Part shown: one piece after another, positions 22,807-32,576 of the stretch | Layout: every line of letters starts with the position of its first letter | Numbering within the stretch: the first letter of the stretch is position 1 | Source of the DNA: Cylicocyclus nassatus | Lineage: Eukaryota > Nematoda > Chromadorea > Rhabditida > Strongylidae | Reading direction: 5' to 3' | DNA length: 64,000 bases | Assembly (NCBI GenBank): GCA_958299035.1 | Contig: CATQJL010000305.1 | Span: 61,086,486 to 61,150,485, forward strand | Notes under the pieces: model-generated | Database searches by the model: none | What the model saw: only the letters and a program-made list of their open reading frames with translations | Told to the model about the DNA's origin: nothing | Program-made: the position numbers and the translations under genes

Positions 22807-23842
22807 GTATTGCCGTTGCGCGAACCTTTCCTGATTGTAATGTGATCCATCCCGACTATGACCCGAAAGTGCTAAACCAGCTCAGGTACAATGTTGACGA
22901 AAACGTGACAAAGGTACTTTCTATCATATTTTTTGCAAGCGCTGTATATAGAGATGGTCATCTAGGACTGCCCTCATGTAAAACTAAACCTGGACTGGAC
23001 CTCATCTAGCGCTGGTCATTTGCCAGAGCTTCCAGACTTGTTATAGCCGCAGGTGTGCCTGAAGATCTTCAATCATGACATTGATTTTAGTTTCAAGACT
23101 TTGCCAGATGTTGTTTATGATTGCTCAATCCTACCGGCATTATGTGGTGTATTGCGCACCTGCATTTTATGGGAAGCAGGGATGTTTTGCTTATATCGCA
23201 TCCACTCTCCGTGACCCTCTTACTCTACAGTCTTTCAAAAATTGCTTTAGGTCTTGCTAAGGATTTTACGCTTTGAAGAAAGAATTTTCTATAATATTTT
23301 GAGGGTGCGCTTTACCCTGTACAATGCGCATCAAAAGTTGAGCTTCCGCAGACGCAGAGTAAGAGAGTAGTATCAAGATTTTCATTGGTCCAATTCCATT
23401 TCATTTTCTCAAATCTCTTTGCACAGTATCGGCTTAGCCTCCATTCGCTGCCTTGCGTTCTTGACTTAGGTCCGTCAAGTGACGGTTTGACTCGTCTCTT
23501 GTATGTCACCCCTCTGCAATGGGCCTCTGTTTCTACAGCTGCTGCAGAATGTTCTTTACTAATGAATGCTAATTTGTTGCTCTTCTGGAGGACTGCTACA
23601 TTGCCAGGAATGACTGAAGCGTTACATTCTCCCTTCTTAATCAAGTTTTCTTATTTATTTCTACCACGCCACTTATGATTGGTGTCAACACACGTTTATG
23701 TGATTGCAGCTATGAATGAAATCTCGCGTCCGCTCACTTCCTCTGGGTTGCCCATTCGTTGGGAATGCGACTATATTGTGGCGATAGCTATAGCTTGACC
23801 TTGGCCAATGTACATGAAGGAGTTAAACTCCGCACACGCAAG
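22807..23842 (+). pseudogene. EEF2KMT/FAM86-like methyltransferase relic
   Basis: Exons on the plus strand resemble the protein-lysine methyltransferase that modifies elongation factor 2. Exon 22807-22913 reads VIHPDYDPKVLNQLRYNVDE, the SAM-binding acidic loop. Exon 22966-23052 reads HVKLNLDWTSSS...LPD, then (after losing one base near 23037) VIAA. Exon 23108-23250 reads DVVYDCSILPALCGVLRTCI, then (shifted near 23185) FAYIASTLRDPLTLQSF, matching the family's A-x-T-x-R-[ND]-P-x-T segment. Exon 23710-23842 reads LTSSGLPIRWECDY, then shifts to GDSYSLTLANVHEGVK. GT/AG borders and phases of the introns fit. The glycine-rich motif I exon is absent upstream, where a repeat lies. At least three single-base frame breaks make it a pseudogene unless they are sequencing errors. 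Confidence 0.62.
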
Positions 23843-23985
23843 GTATGGTAAACTAGTGCTAAGGTTTTTATAGTTTAATTCTATTACAGTTTCTGTATGG
23901 TTTCCATTGAAGTGGATTGGCCTTAATCGCTTTAGCCTATCTTGAATCTCCTTTGCATTCTTAAACCAGCTTAATCAAGCGAATA

Positions 23986-24188
23986 ATGAACTCCGAAGAA
24001 GCGCAGCCTCTTGGCAGTAGCGATGGCGATGAGGTTTGCAGTCCATAGTAAAACTCTTTTGAAGCTTGCTGCTAAAGACTACTCAGGACGTGAGGGACGA
24101 TGATGAATCTGAGGATGAGCACTTTGGATATCGAAGTGAAGTGCATTTGCATTTTGCAGTAAATTGTTTTGCAGTTGATTTGAAATAA
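23986..24188 (+). CDS. Possible small acidic protein, two exons
   Basis: ATG at 23986 opens MNSEEAQPLGSSDGDE to a GAG|GTTTGC donor at 24033. A 44-bp intron ends GCTAAAG, and exon 24078-24188 continues TTQDVRDDDESEDEHFGYRS and ends at TAA 24186, which overlaps an AATAAA polyadenylation signal. The product would be 53 residues, strongly acidic, with no recognised family. The frame keeps phase across the intron and ends at a signal, which is the main support; it could also be the tail of the preceding gene relic or chance. Confidence 0.3.
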
Positions 24189-24554
24189 ATTTTTCGTCTT
24201 GTCTTCATTCTTCTATCTTGCTATTTACGAACGCTGGGGGTGAGAGGGAGGGGGTAGAGAACGGGGTGGAGGGTCGTGCTGAATTCTACCCGGAGGGGGG
24301 GGGGGGCGTATCCGGCGGTCGTATGCCACACCGTTTGCTCGACCTGGTCTAGAGCTAATTTGGGTGGGGTTTAGGGCCATAATTGGGGTTTGGAGCTTAA
24401 TTAAGGCTAGTTACAGTATGCCGCGACAGACTTCCGGAGCACAAAATAGGAAGCCTCCGAAGAACGAGTGGCGAGCCCCCCCCCCCCCTGAGGAGACCCC
24501 GGCCGCCCCCCATTTTGCCTCCGCAGGTATCCCATCGACTGTCTGAGTAGGTGA
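24189..24554. other. GC-rich stretch with long G and C tracts
   Basis: Contains G12 near 24294-24305 and C13 near 24477-24489 in otherwise G-rich DNA. No gene is supported. Related G-rich flanks precede the second segmental copy near 51870. Confidence 0.45.
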
Positions 24555-24867
24555 CGGAACGGGAGGGGGGGGGGGGGAATCATCTCCGGCGGTTCAATGC
24601 CACACTTGCTCCACCCTAGTTCACCCGATTATTCTTGAATAAAATTTTTGTGGCAGGGGAAGGGGGGATTTTGTAGCTAAGTTTCGCCATCTTCACGTCA
24701 TGTTAGTATTCAAGTTGGCTATCTTTAAAATATGTTATAGTGCTTAGGAATTTGCAAAAGCTTTGCACTTTGCATCCGGTAGACTTGTAAGATCGTATTC
24801 CGGCTCCTACTGCCCAATAGTTACCTTATCAGCGATCATCGAGAGCCTTCAGCAGCACTACCTTACG

Positions 24868-25305
24868 AGGAGCTCAGAAATCCAGCCAATCCGAACGAGC
24901 TTGTATCATCGGACTCGCCTTGGAACCCTAATTTCTAATATACGCATCTTATCTGCCAAGCAAATATCTGGGAGAAATTATGATCGTTCAAATATGAGAA
25001 ATTTTTCAAGTTTTGACAAATATTTTTCCTTGAAAGGCATCCTGATGGCGCGGATTCAGGGGCTATGGTTATTTTAATTACAACGAAGAAGCACACTCAC
25101 CGAAAACTAAATAAGCGTTTTTGAACCTTTTTCATGGAACATGCCCCACAGACCCCTTCACACATCGCATACTTAAAAGCTCATACCCCTCCCAGATAAT
25201 CGCTTGGCAGATAGTAAAGACAAATTTAAGATCAACGTTTCAAGACGAGTCCGATGATATACAGCATGTTTGGTATAGCTGGGTTAAGTTCTGATCATTT
25301 CCTGC
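24868..25305. mobile_element. Insertion in copy A with inverted internal arms
   Basis: Copy B runs directly from AGCACTACCTTA to CAAATAAAGTACTATT (54495), while copy A has about 440 extra bases here. The insert has inverted arms: TGTATCATCGGACTCGCCTT near 24902 and AAGACGAGTCCGATGATATA near 25243. The outermost ends match poorly, so class and target duplication are not settled. Confidence 0.5.
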
Positions 25306-25576
25306 TTAGCAGAAAAGTACTACTATTTATTATGATTTGCTTTTTAATACTATAATTGCGCCGTACATTTATTTATTTATTTAGCTACGAATTCGAGTTT
25401 AAGCGGCTCTAAACGAGGAAGATCATCATCTCAACCAAAGATCTTATTCGTCTATCAGAAACGAAATCCCTTGTTTGAAGGCCAGCGAGCCCGGGTGCAG
25501 AGGCTTGCTGACCATATCCCAGACAAAATAAAAGATGTTGAAAGGGATACAAAGGAAGAAACAAGAAAAACAAATA

Positions 25577-26371
25577 TTAGGTTGGCGGATAATTTCTGTT
25601 ACACTTTTATTTTTATTTTTTGAAAACCTAAGAAACATCCGAAAATTCTTATGTTTTCACAAGTATTGGTGGGGTGCAAAGGTCTATCCGCCGATACTGT
25701 CAGATGCGGTCCGTGCGCAAAACACCCACTTTTTCGGTGGGAGTACTTTCTATGGACATTTTTGTCAGCGGGCTGGCATTTTTCAGATGTTTGGGGAGAG
25801 ACCGGGCAATGTGGTACTCGGTCAGGGTATGGCCCATTTTTAGCGAGCATAGGGAGATGGCGCAATCACGTCCGCACACGATTACATGAACTACATGTTG
25901 CGCCATGTCAGCGCACATTGGCATTTTGACATGAAGAACAATCCTTAAAAATTTACAAAAATTATTTTCAACCTTTCCGTATCAAATCCTACACGATGCA
26001 CACAAAAAGAAAATTTTCGGCGAATTTTTGATTTTTTGAGTCGTTTTTCACCCCTTGTTTTTGGCGTTCTAGCGGCACCGAAGTGCTACCAAAAACGAGA
26101 CGATGCAAAAATATGTTCTAAAAAAATTATGGGGGAGAAAAAACACGATTAGACGCAGAGAAAAAAATCAAAGAAAAAATGACAATTTTGAGTGTGCTTA
26201 TAAAATTGTCGTAAAGTTGCTGGCAAATTGTGCATTTGCGGCACCAGTCATGCTGTTGTGTACGCCCTGCCCTGACCTACATATGAATAAACTTTGAAGA
26301 TTCTAGAGAACTTCTGGAACCTTTCAGAATTTTACAAAAAAAAGTGCAACAAAAATTATCCGCTAACTTAA
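25577..26371. mobile_element. Mariner-type MITE, 795 bp, TA duplication
   Basis: Left end TTAGGTTGGCGGATAATTTC and right end (reverse complement) TTAAGTTAGCGGATAATTTT are terminal inverted repeats of about 28 bp, both flanked by TA (25575-25576 and 26372-26373). Copy B of the segmental duplication lacks the element, with continuous sequence near 54765. No transposase is recognised. A 27-bp flank (ACAAAGGAAGAAACAAG...) occurs on both sides. Confidence 0.88.
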
Positions 26372-26929
26372 TACAAAGGAAGAAACAAGGAAAATAAATG
26401 GAACTTCAGAAGCGAGGGATACTCAACATGGTATGTGAAAATGCAAATATCAGCTAAAGGTTTTCCGATATATGTTCGTTTGTTGTCTTTCAAATAAGAA
26501 GTGTGGATAGGAAATTGCAGTGCATTCGAAGCACTTCAATCCCAAATGAATTCCTTGCATTTTATTGATCTTAGTCAGCACAAATTGAGTAGCCTGATTT
26601 GTGAATTGAGTCACCTCTGCCCACATAGCATACCAAAGGAAATTTGCAAATTCGAAAGAATGCGAGAATTTGCATACGTAGCCGAGCTGTGTGTTTTGAA
26701 ACAATGGGATAAACAACCAAAATAATCAGAGATCACGAACACAGAAACCTTTGAGATATTCTAATAATGATTGAATAGAAAAATTCGGTGGTGAAAGCTA
26801 GATTGATCCTATATTAAATGCGTGGCTCTGCAATATATTTGGAATTAACTGACAAATCCGGCTCTCCCTCCTGTCAATAATATTCTGCTCACCTACCCTC
26901 CTCCCTATGCCAACTCCCAACCTTCTAAG

Positions 26930-27125
26930 TGACTTTGCAAAAAAATCGATAAAATCGATATCGATCGATTACGAAAGATAACCTGCAACACCCGCTCTGA
27001 CCGAAGTATGCGTGCCAAGTTTGCTCGGATCGGTTCGGAAGTAAAAAATTCTATTTGGAACATACGTACACACATGCAAACACAGACAGACACAAACAGA
27101 CATTCAGCTTTATTTATACAGATAA
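26930..27125 (-). repeat. CTGT-rich dispersed repeat, copy 3
   Basis: Minus-strand reading gives AAGCTGAATGTCTGTTTGTG, GTGTACGTATGTTCCAAATA, GAACCGATCCGAGCAAACTT, GGCACGCATAC and the TATCGATCGATATCGATTTT end. It corresponds to the copy at 55863-56072, so it was already present before the segmental duplication. Confidence 0.75.
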
Positions 27126-28710
27126 ATGCAGGCTTCGAAGGGAAGGTTGACGTGCACATTATTTCACGGTTTCTTCTCCCATTTTGAATAGCAAACTAAC
27201 CTGTTCTTCATTCACTTCTGCAGATTTTGGCACAGCTGGCTTATAAGCTAGCTGGATATGGTTTTTGGTACAAAAAGCAATGGTCATATCGTTTTTGTGG
27301 GTTCAAAATTAAGTCTCCTTTTAGTCGACGTTTCATTTTCCAGTCTATTGGGATATTTCGGGTGAGGGGAAGGGGATTTTGTAAAATTTTGCGAAAGTCA
27401 GGGGGACTTCGTTTTTTGCATTTTCGGGAAGCCCCCTCGTGCTGAGCCCTGCACTTCTGCCAATGTTACAAAACGACATGAGATTGGCACGGATTCCATT
27501 CATCAAGGTCGTTCTGTCTTCTCCTTTGCGTGCAGTTTGGGTACACACAGGGGTTTCCTGCATTGTCACTCGCCTTGTAGGGGTGATCTCTGCCTGGCAA
27601 AGATCTCGTAATCAAGATATACCCTAGAGATGGACTTGAGTGGTCAGCGGTGCTCTTACTTGCGATGCCCAGATAAGAGCGAAAAAATGCTCAGGTAAAG
27701 TCCAAATGGTCAGCGGCTTCGATCAACTTTATCTTTGGCGTAACGGTCCAACGTCTTTACCAATTTTTGGAATGTTTATATAAGGTTGCTCCAAGAGTTT
27801 AATTGAAAAATCCAAAAAATCATAACTTCTTTTCCTTTGATAAAAGTTTACAAATGTGTTTCTATTCTGAAGCAAAAATCCTGCTCATCACGCGATGCGT
27901 TTGATTTGAACTATTATGGGAAAACGCGAGAAATACGAACAAATGGAGGAAAAGTTAATCAAGACTGGCCTTTTTAGCGGAACATCAAAATGTTCTGAAA
28001 GTATACCTTATTAGAAAAGAAAATTTCGGGCATTACTTTAGTGCCTTTGCCGTGAATCAACACAAGAAATTGAATAGTGTTACTCAAAAATGCATTTTGC
28101 AATCAAAATTACAGAAAATACCGAAAGTTGCAGGAAAAGACTTGAATAGCAGTAGAAATTTTGCTACGAAGTAGTTCCCATTTATGTGAGACCAAGGGCT
28201 TGATATTTTTTGCTCTCGAAAAACGCCAATCTTGAGCAATTTTATTCTATGCTTTCGTTGCTTTTATTGTCTTTCTCGCACTATTTCAATCAAAGGTACT
28301 TTTGTATTTCTCGCATTAATTCATATCAAAGGTACTTTTGTACAGAACACGATTCTTCTTCTGCGTAAACATAATTACAAGGAATTCCATCAAGATTCAC
28401 AGAAGATATTTTTTTAGGGGAAAGGTGCTAACGAGCTTTTGGGCCAAGTCAATATGTATTTATCAGGATAATCTTAACATTTACTACACTGTCATATTAA
28501 AGCGAGCAATTTAAAGTTTCTGTCCAAGATCCATGTATCTTGTTCGTACATTATAATGCAATAATATTGACTACAATGTGAAAGTGGAAGCTTTACGATG
28601 ATGAAAATGAAAACGAAAATGCTATGAAAATGCTTCTTATAAAGAGGCCTGTAGTCAATAGCTTTTTGTTTCCATCAGAAATCTTATCAAGTTTTGCAAA
28701 TATTGTACTA

Positions 28711-28731
28711 GCGACCCTACGGGTCGCTAGT
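28711..28731. repeat. 21-bp palindrome, minisatellite core
   Basis: TAGCGACCC-TAC-GGGTCGCTA is a perfect inverted repeat with a 3-bp centre. Its right half is the conserved centre of the 50-bp minisatellite units that follow about 250 bp later, so this may be an outlying unit. Confidence 0.7.
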
Positions 28732-28973
28732 AAGTGCGTCGAGGCAGATACAATAATAGGCTTATTAATGCCTACAAATATCTCAACATAGATCACCTGC
28801 TCCTTATTTAAGAACATTTTTGTGAAAAAGCATTAGAAAGAGATACTGTTTGAGGAGCGATAAAATTCACAAATCATTCAGAAAGCTTTGCCAACCCAAA
28901 AGCTCTGCCACAACCATGCGAGATTACGAAAAATTTTTCCAGTTATCATGTTTACTCTGCAAATTGCGAACTT

Positions 28974-29300
28974 ATGGGTCGTAGCAAGTGGGCACAGATA
29001 ATTTCTAGAGCTAGGTGACCCTACGGGTCGCTAGCAAGTGTGGGCAGATATTTTCTAGTGCTAGGTGACCCTCCAGATCGGCAGCATATGGGGACAGATA
29101 ATTTCTAGAGCTAGGTGACCCTATGGATCGGTGGCAAGTGGGGCAGATATTTTGTAGCGCCCAGATAACCCCACGGATAGCTAGCAGGTGGAGACAGATA
29201 TTTTCTATTGCTAGGTGACCCTACGGATCGCTAGCGAGTGGGGGCAGATATTTTGTAGCCCCAGATGACCCCACGGATAGCTGGCAGGTGGGGGCAGATA
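28974..29300 (+). repeat. 50-bp minisatellite, left block
   Basis: About six units of period near 50 bp with the pattern GCTAGGTGACCCTACGGATC, GCTAGCAAGTGGGGGCAGAT, ATTTTCTAGT. Units diverge by point changes and small indels. The block is interrupted at GGGGCAGATA by the MITE at 29301 and resumes at 30110. Confidence 0.92.
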
Positions 29301-30109
29301 TTAGGCTGGAAACTAAGTTTTGCAACTGGTCTCATAACTTCCCTCTCACTCAACATGGCGCACTCGAATTTTGGCATTTATGTAGAGAGTAATGCATGCT
29401 ACAAGTACGCACAAACCGTTTGAATTTTGATCACGAAATAGAAAAGTTTCAGGCATTTTTCGAAAACTAGTGAAATTCGAGAATTTTTGGGGTTTCACTG
29501 CAATGAAGCCTTTAGCAGCCTAGACCACGCGCAATAATCCGGATTCGTCTATAAATTATTGCTGGAGGTTGACTCCTTTGGCCTAGTAAAAAGAAACAAA
29601 ATTTAGGGGCACGTCGAGATTTGGCGTCCTCACAAAGTCGAACGAGCCGATGTACGCAAGAGCTGCTGGGATGACCGTCAATGACTAAAGAGGGAAGCTC
29701 AAATTTCGCCGAGACTTTACACAGTAAGGTTATATGACCTGCCGAAAGCGAATATCATATTCATTTGTTGAATCAACGCCTTTTTCCTTGTTTAGGGTAA
29801 GACCCCATATCGTACACCTACAGTAATCCTACAAAAAAGCCCTTATCACACAATTTCACTATCGTTTTCGTGATCAGCATGTCGGATAACACATCTATGC
29901 CAAGTTTCAGCCAAATCCGTCGAACTTTGAATTTTTCCCCTTCATACCATACACCTACCGTAACCCTCACTGCGACATCAGAATTTGGTAGGACAGCAGC
30001 TGCGTTTGTAGCTTACGTAATAACCAACAACAGTGGCAAAATTTGAGTGCGCCATGTTGAGCGAGAGGGAAGTTATGAGACCAGTTGCAAAACTTAGTTT
30101 CCATCCTAA
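29301..30109. mobile_element. 809-bp TA-flanked MITE inside the minisatellite
   Basis: Terminal inverted repeats of about 73 bp are nearly identical: left TTAGGCTGGAAACTAAGTTT and right (reverse complement) TTAGGATGGAAACTAAGTTT, both continuing TGCAACTGGTCTCATAACTT. TA is duplicated at 29299-29300 and 30110-30111. Removing the element and one TA restores GCAGATATTTTCTA, exactly the minisatellite unit. The interior has no recognised transposase. The TTAGG end and TA target point to the Tc1/mariner superfamily. Confidence 0.93.
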
Positions 30110-30595
30110 TATTTTCTACCGCTAGGTGACCCCACGGATCGGTAGCAAGTGGGGGCAGATGTCTTCTATTGCTAGGTTACCACACGGATCAGTAGCAAGT
30201 GAGGACAAATAATTTCTAGAGCTAGGTAACCCTACGGATCGGTAGTAAGTGGGGGCAGATACTTTGTAGCCCCAGATGCCCCACGGATAGCTGGCAGGTG
30301 TGGGCAGATATTTTCTATTGCTAGGTGACCCTTCAGATCGGCAGCATATCGGGACAGATAATGTCTAGAGCTAGGTGACCCTACGGATCGCTAGCAAGTG
30401 GGAGCAGATATATTCTATTGCTAGGTGACCCTACGGATCGCTAGCAAGTGGGGGCAAAAAATTTCCATTATCGGTAGCAGGGGCTGTAGAGCACAGTGAC
30501 CCTACGGATCGCTAGCAGGGTTTGTAGAGACAGTTGACCCTACGAGTCGCTAGCAAGTGGGTAGGGTAGATAATGAGTCTAAGTTGAGGACAGAT
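30110..30595 (+). repeat. 50-bp minisatellite, right block
   Basis: About nine to ten further units of the array begun at 28974, in the same orientation and register across the inserted element. The final units (30480-30595) are more diverged and shorter. Confidence 0.92.
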
Positions 30596-31248
30596 ATTTT
30601 CATAAGGTCAATTTTTGCACACATCGTTCTTCCATTTGGTCATTGAGGACTCACACCATCAAGGAAATGAGCACATCAGAGCTTTGGAAGATTACAATGT
30701 GGCTGTTGTGTGTGAAGCAAAGAGGTGCTCTATAAACCTTGGTTTTCCTCCATTTTTATGGAAGTTTTCTTCAAAAGTAGTGGTTGCCTCTGAGATACTA
30801 TGAGAGTGACGCAAATTTTATTTACAAATCGTCTACTCCGGCGATGGTTAAACAACAGGGGTAGAGACAATGTTCGAGTATAGAGAGTAGTTTCGTAAAT
30901 TTTCTTGCAGCAGAAACACTCGTCATAGAGTTCCATCAAATCTTTGACAAGTCCACAAAGTTCATTTTGAAGTCTTTCACAGATGTTCTCTGGGCCAGGT
31001 TTTTCGATGTTTTTGGAAATCGCTGCAAGGTAGGAAACCTACATTGCAGAACCCTTAGTAAAATCATTTTACCTTTTTTCCTAGAATCTCGCCACCATTT
31101 GTGCTTTGGGTAACTCATCTCTTTTAGGAACATTTTGAAAAGCCCTTCAAGTGCAATTCTTCAGAAGATTGGTGTAAGATTTCTACAAATAACGAGCCTT
31201 CGCAGGTGCATAGAAAGGACTCGTTTCCATTCTCAGTATTTTGCAATT
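30596..31248. other. Stretch with no supported gene
   Basis: No recognisable protein or element ends between the minisatellite and the next MITE. Confidence 0.45.
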
Positions 31249-31250
31249 TA

Positions 31251-32165
31251 TTAGGTCGATGCTAAAGTTTTATCAGTTTCAATCCACCAGCACATACTGT
31301 AAAGAAGGTAAACAAACACTGCAATTGCATATTATGCAGAAGTTCTTCTTCATTCCAGCTGCTGTATCCCCAGTGTGATTCATTGAGAAAGTGCTGAGAT
31401 AATCATTGGAAATCACAGCCCTTATTTTTACCTGTCCAACTTTCGCTAGTTTGAAATTTTTCACATGAGACTTTAGGGCCTTAATAGCCAGCTGGTAGAA
31501 CAACTTTCGCCAATTGAAGCAATTTCTTGTAGCCCTATAGCTTGTCTTTCAGAACTCCTAAAATTTATTTTCTGAAGTAATCAAATTATACGCAGTATAT
31601 TTTGACCTCTTAAAACACGAAATGGTAAACAGTTCAGGTGCCGGTCGATTCATCTTTTCATGGCGAAACACGAGATTTGCGGAGTAAATAGCAGATTTCG
31701 GTATTTCATGGGTGCGCACTGACGTATCCTAAGTTTCAAAATCTTCACAATTCGAAGCGGAAGTCATCATTTACTTTGTAAAGCTAGTAATGGGTGTGAA
31801 TTTGTGTTCCTCAGTATTCTGGAGATTTTGCACTGTTTGTTGCGGTGACAAGTTATGATGCGGTTTCAAAAACTCGAGACTATTGGAAAGTTATTTAGCA
31901 AAATTCTAAAATAGTAGCTGAAAAAGGAGGAAAAATTGTTTCAGCTGGTTAAGGTTCGTCGTCTGCGGCTATTGAAACTTTCCAAAAGTTCAGATGAAAA
32001 TTTGGATAGTTAGCGAAAGTTGGAACTGCTGAAAGCAAAGGGTCGTAAATTACGTCGACAATATGAGCGAACCTCTCCTAACAAATCATATGGATAATAC
32101 AGCAACTGGAAAGAGGAAGAAATTTTGCACTGGATACATTTCGAAGCGTTTGTTTGTCTTTGTGA
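31251..32165. mobile_element. Mariner-type MITE, right end truncated
   Basis: The left end TTAGGTCGATGCTAAAGTTT follows TA at 31249-31250. Inner arms pair: GGTAAACAAACACTG...AGAAGTTCTTCTTCATTCC (31307-31360) against the 32085-32165 region (AGCAACTGGAAAGAGGAAGA...GCGTTTGTTTGTCTTTG). The matching right end is missing. The family is the same as 44528-45481 and 20452-21437, judged by the shared inner arm (TGGAAAGAGGAAGAA). Confidence 0.65.
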
Positions 32166-32576
32166 ACAGTCCCAGTTGCAACAAACACCGTGCACGCCAA
32201 CCATCCTGTCCATGCGAACTGCCACGTGACCCAACACGTAAACATATCGACCGCAGCATCGTACACCAAACGGCCCATCACGTCAACACCCATTTCTGAT
32301 ACAGTGCCAAGTGCCCCACTACGTAAACAAACGTATCGGCTGCAGCGTCAGAACCACCGGCAGAGCAGTCGACAGAGCTCGAACCCAAATGCACCCAGAA
32401 TACTCTCACTCCCTGCCTTGCATTTTGCCTAACACGCTCATTGATGAGTACGTTTGTTTTGGCGTGATAGCCGGTCACGCCTTTCGTGCAACCCGACTAC
32501 CTCCGCGCTCTCAATACTCATTTGCCTAAGAAGGTGTGGCTAATAATCTGGAAATTGCGCTCTTACCATTCGTTAA

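Larger units (their letters stand above)
24555..28700 (+). repeat. Segmental duplication, copy A left part
   Basis: Matches the 51865-57770 region in the same order and orientation. Landmarks are TTTTTGTGGCAGGGGAAGGG (24645 and 51951), TTTCGCCATCTTCACGTCAT (24685; 54318 with one change), CGATATATGTTCGTTTGTT, the CTGT-rich repeat, TAGCTGGATATNGTTTT, the GGATATTTCGG segment, CTTTAGTGCCTTTGCCGTGA and AAAATGAAAACGAAAATGCT. Copy A carries private insertions at 24868-25305 and 25577-26371. It contains no recognisable gene. It may be an old low-copy duplication or two copies of a long unknown repeat. Confidence 0.8.

Noticed and set aside
25599..25929. Cluster of overlapping open frames on both strands
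   Set aside because: All lie inside the TA-flanked MITE and match no transposase; simultaneous opening of several frames argues for composition, not coding.
28974..30595. CRISPR-like direct repeats with regular period
   Set aside because: The units are contiguous 50-bp tandem repeats without unique spacers, in a eukaryotic genome; this is a minisatellite.
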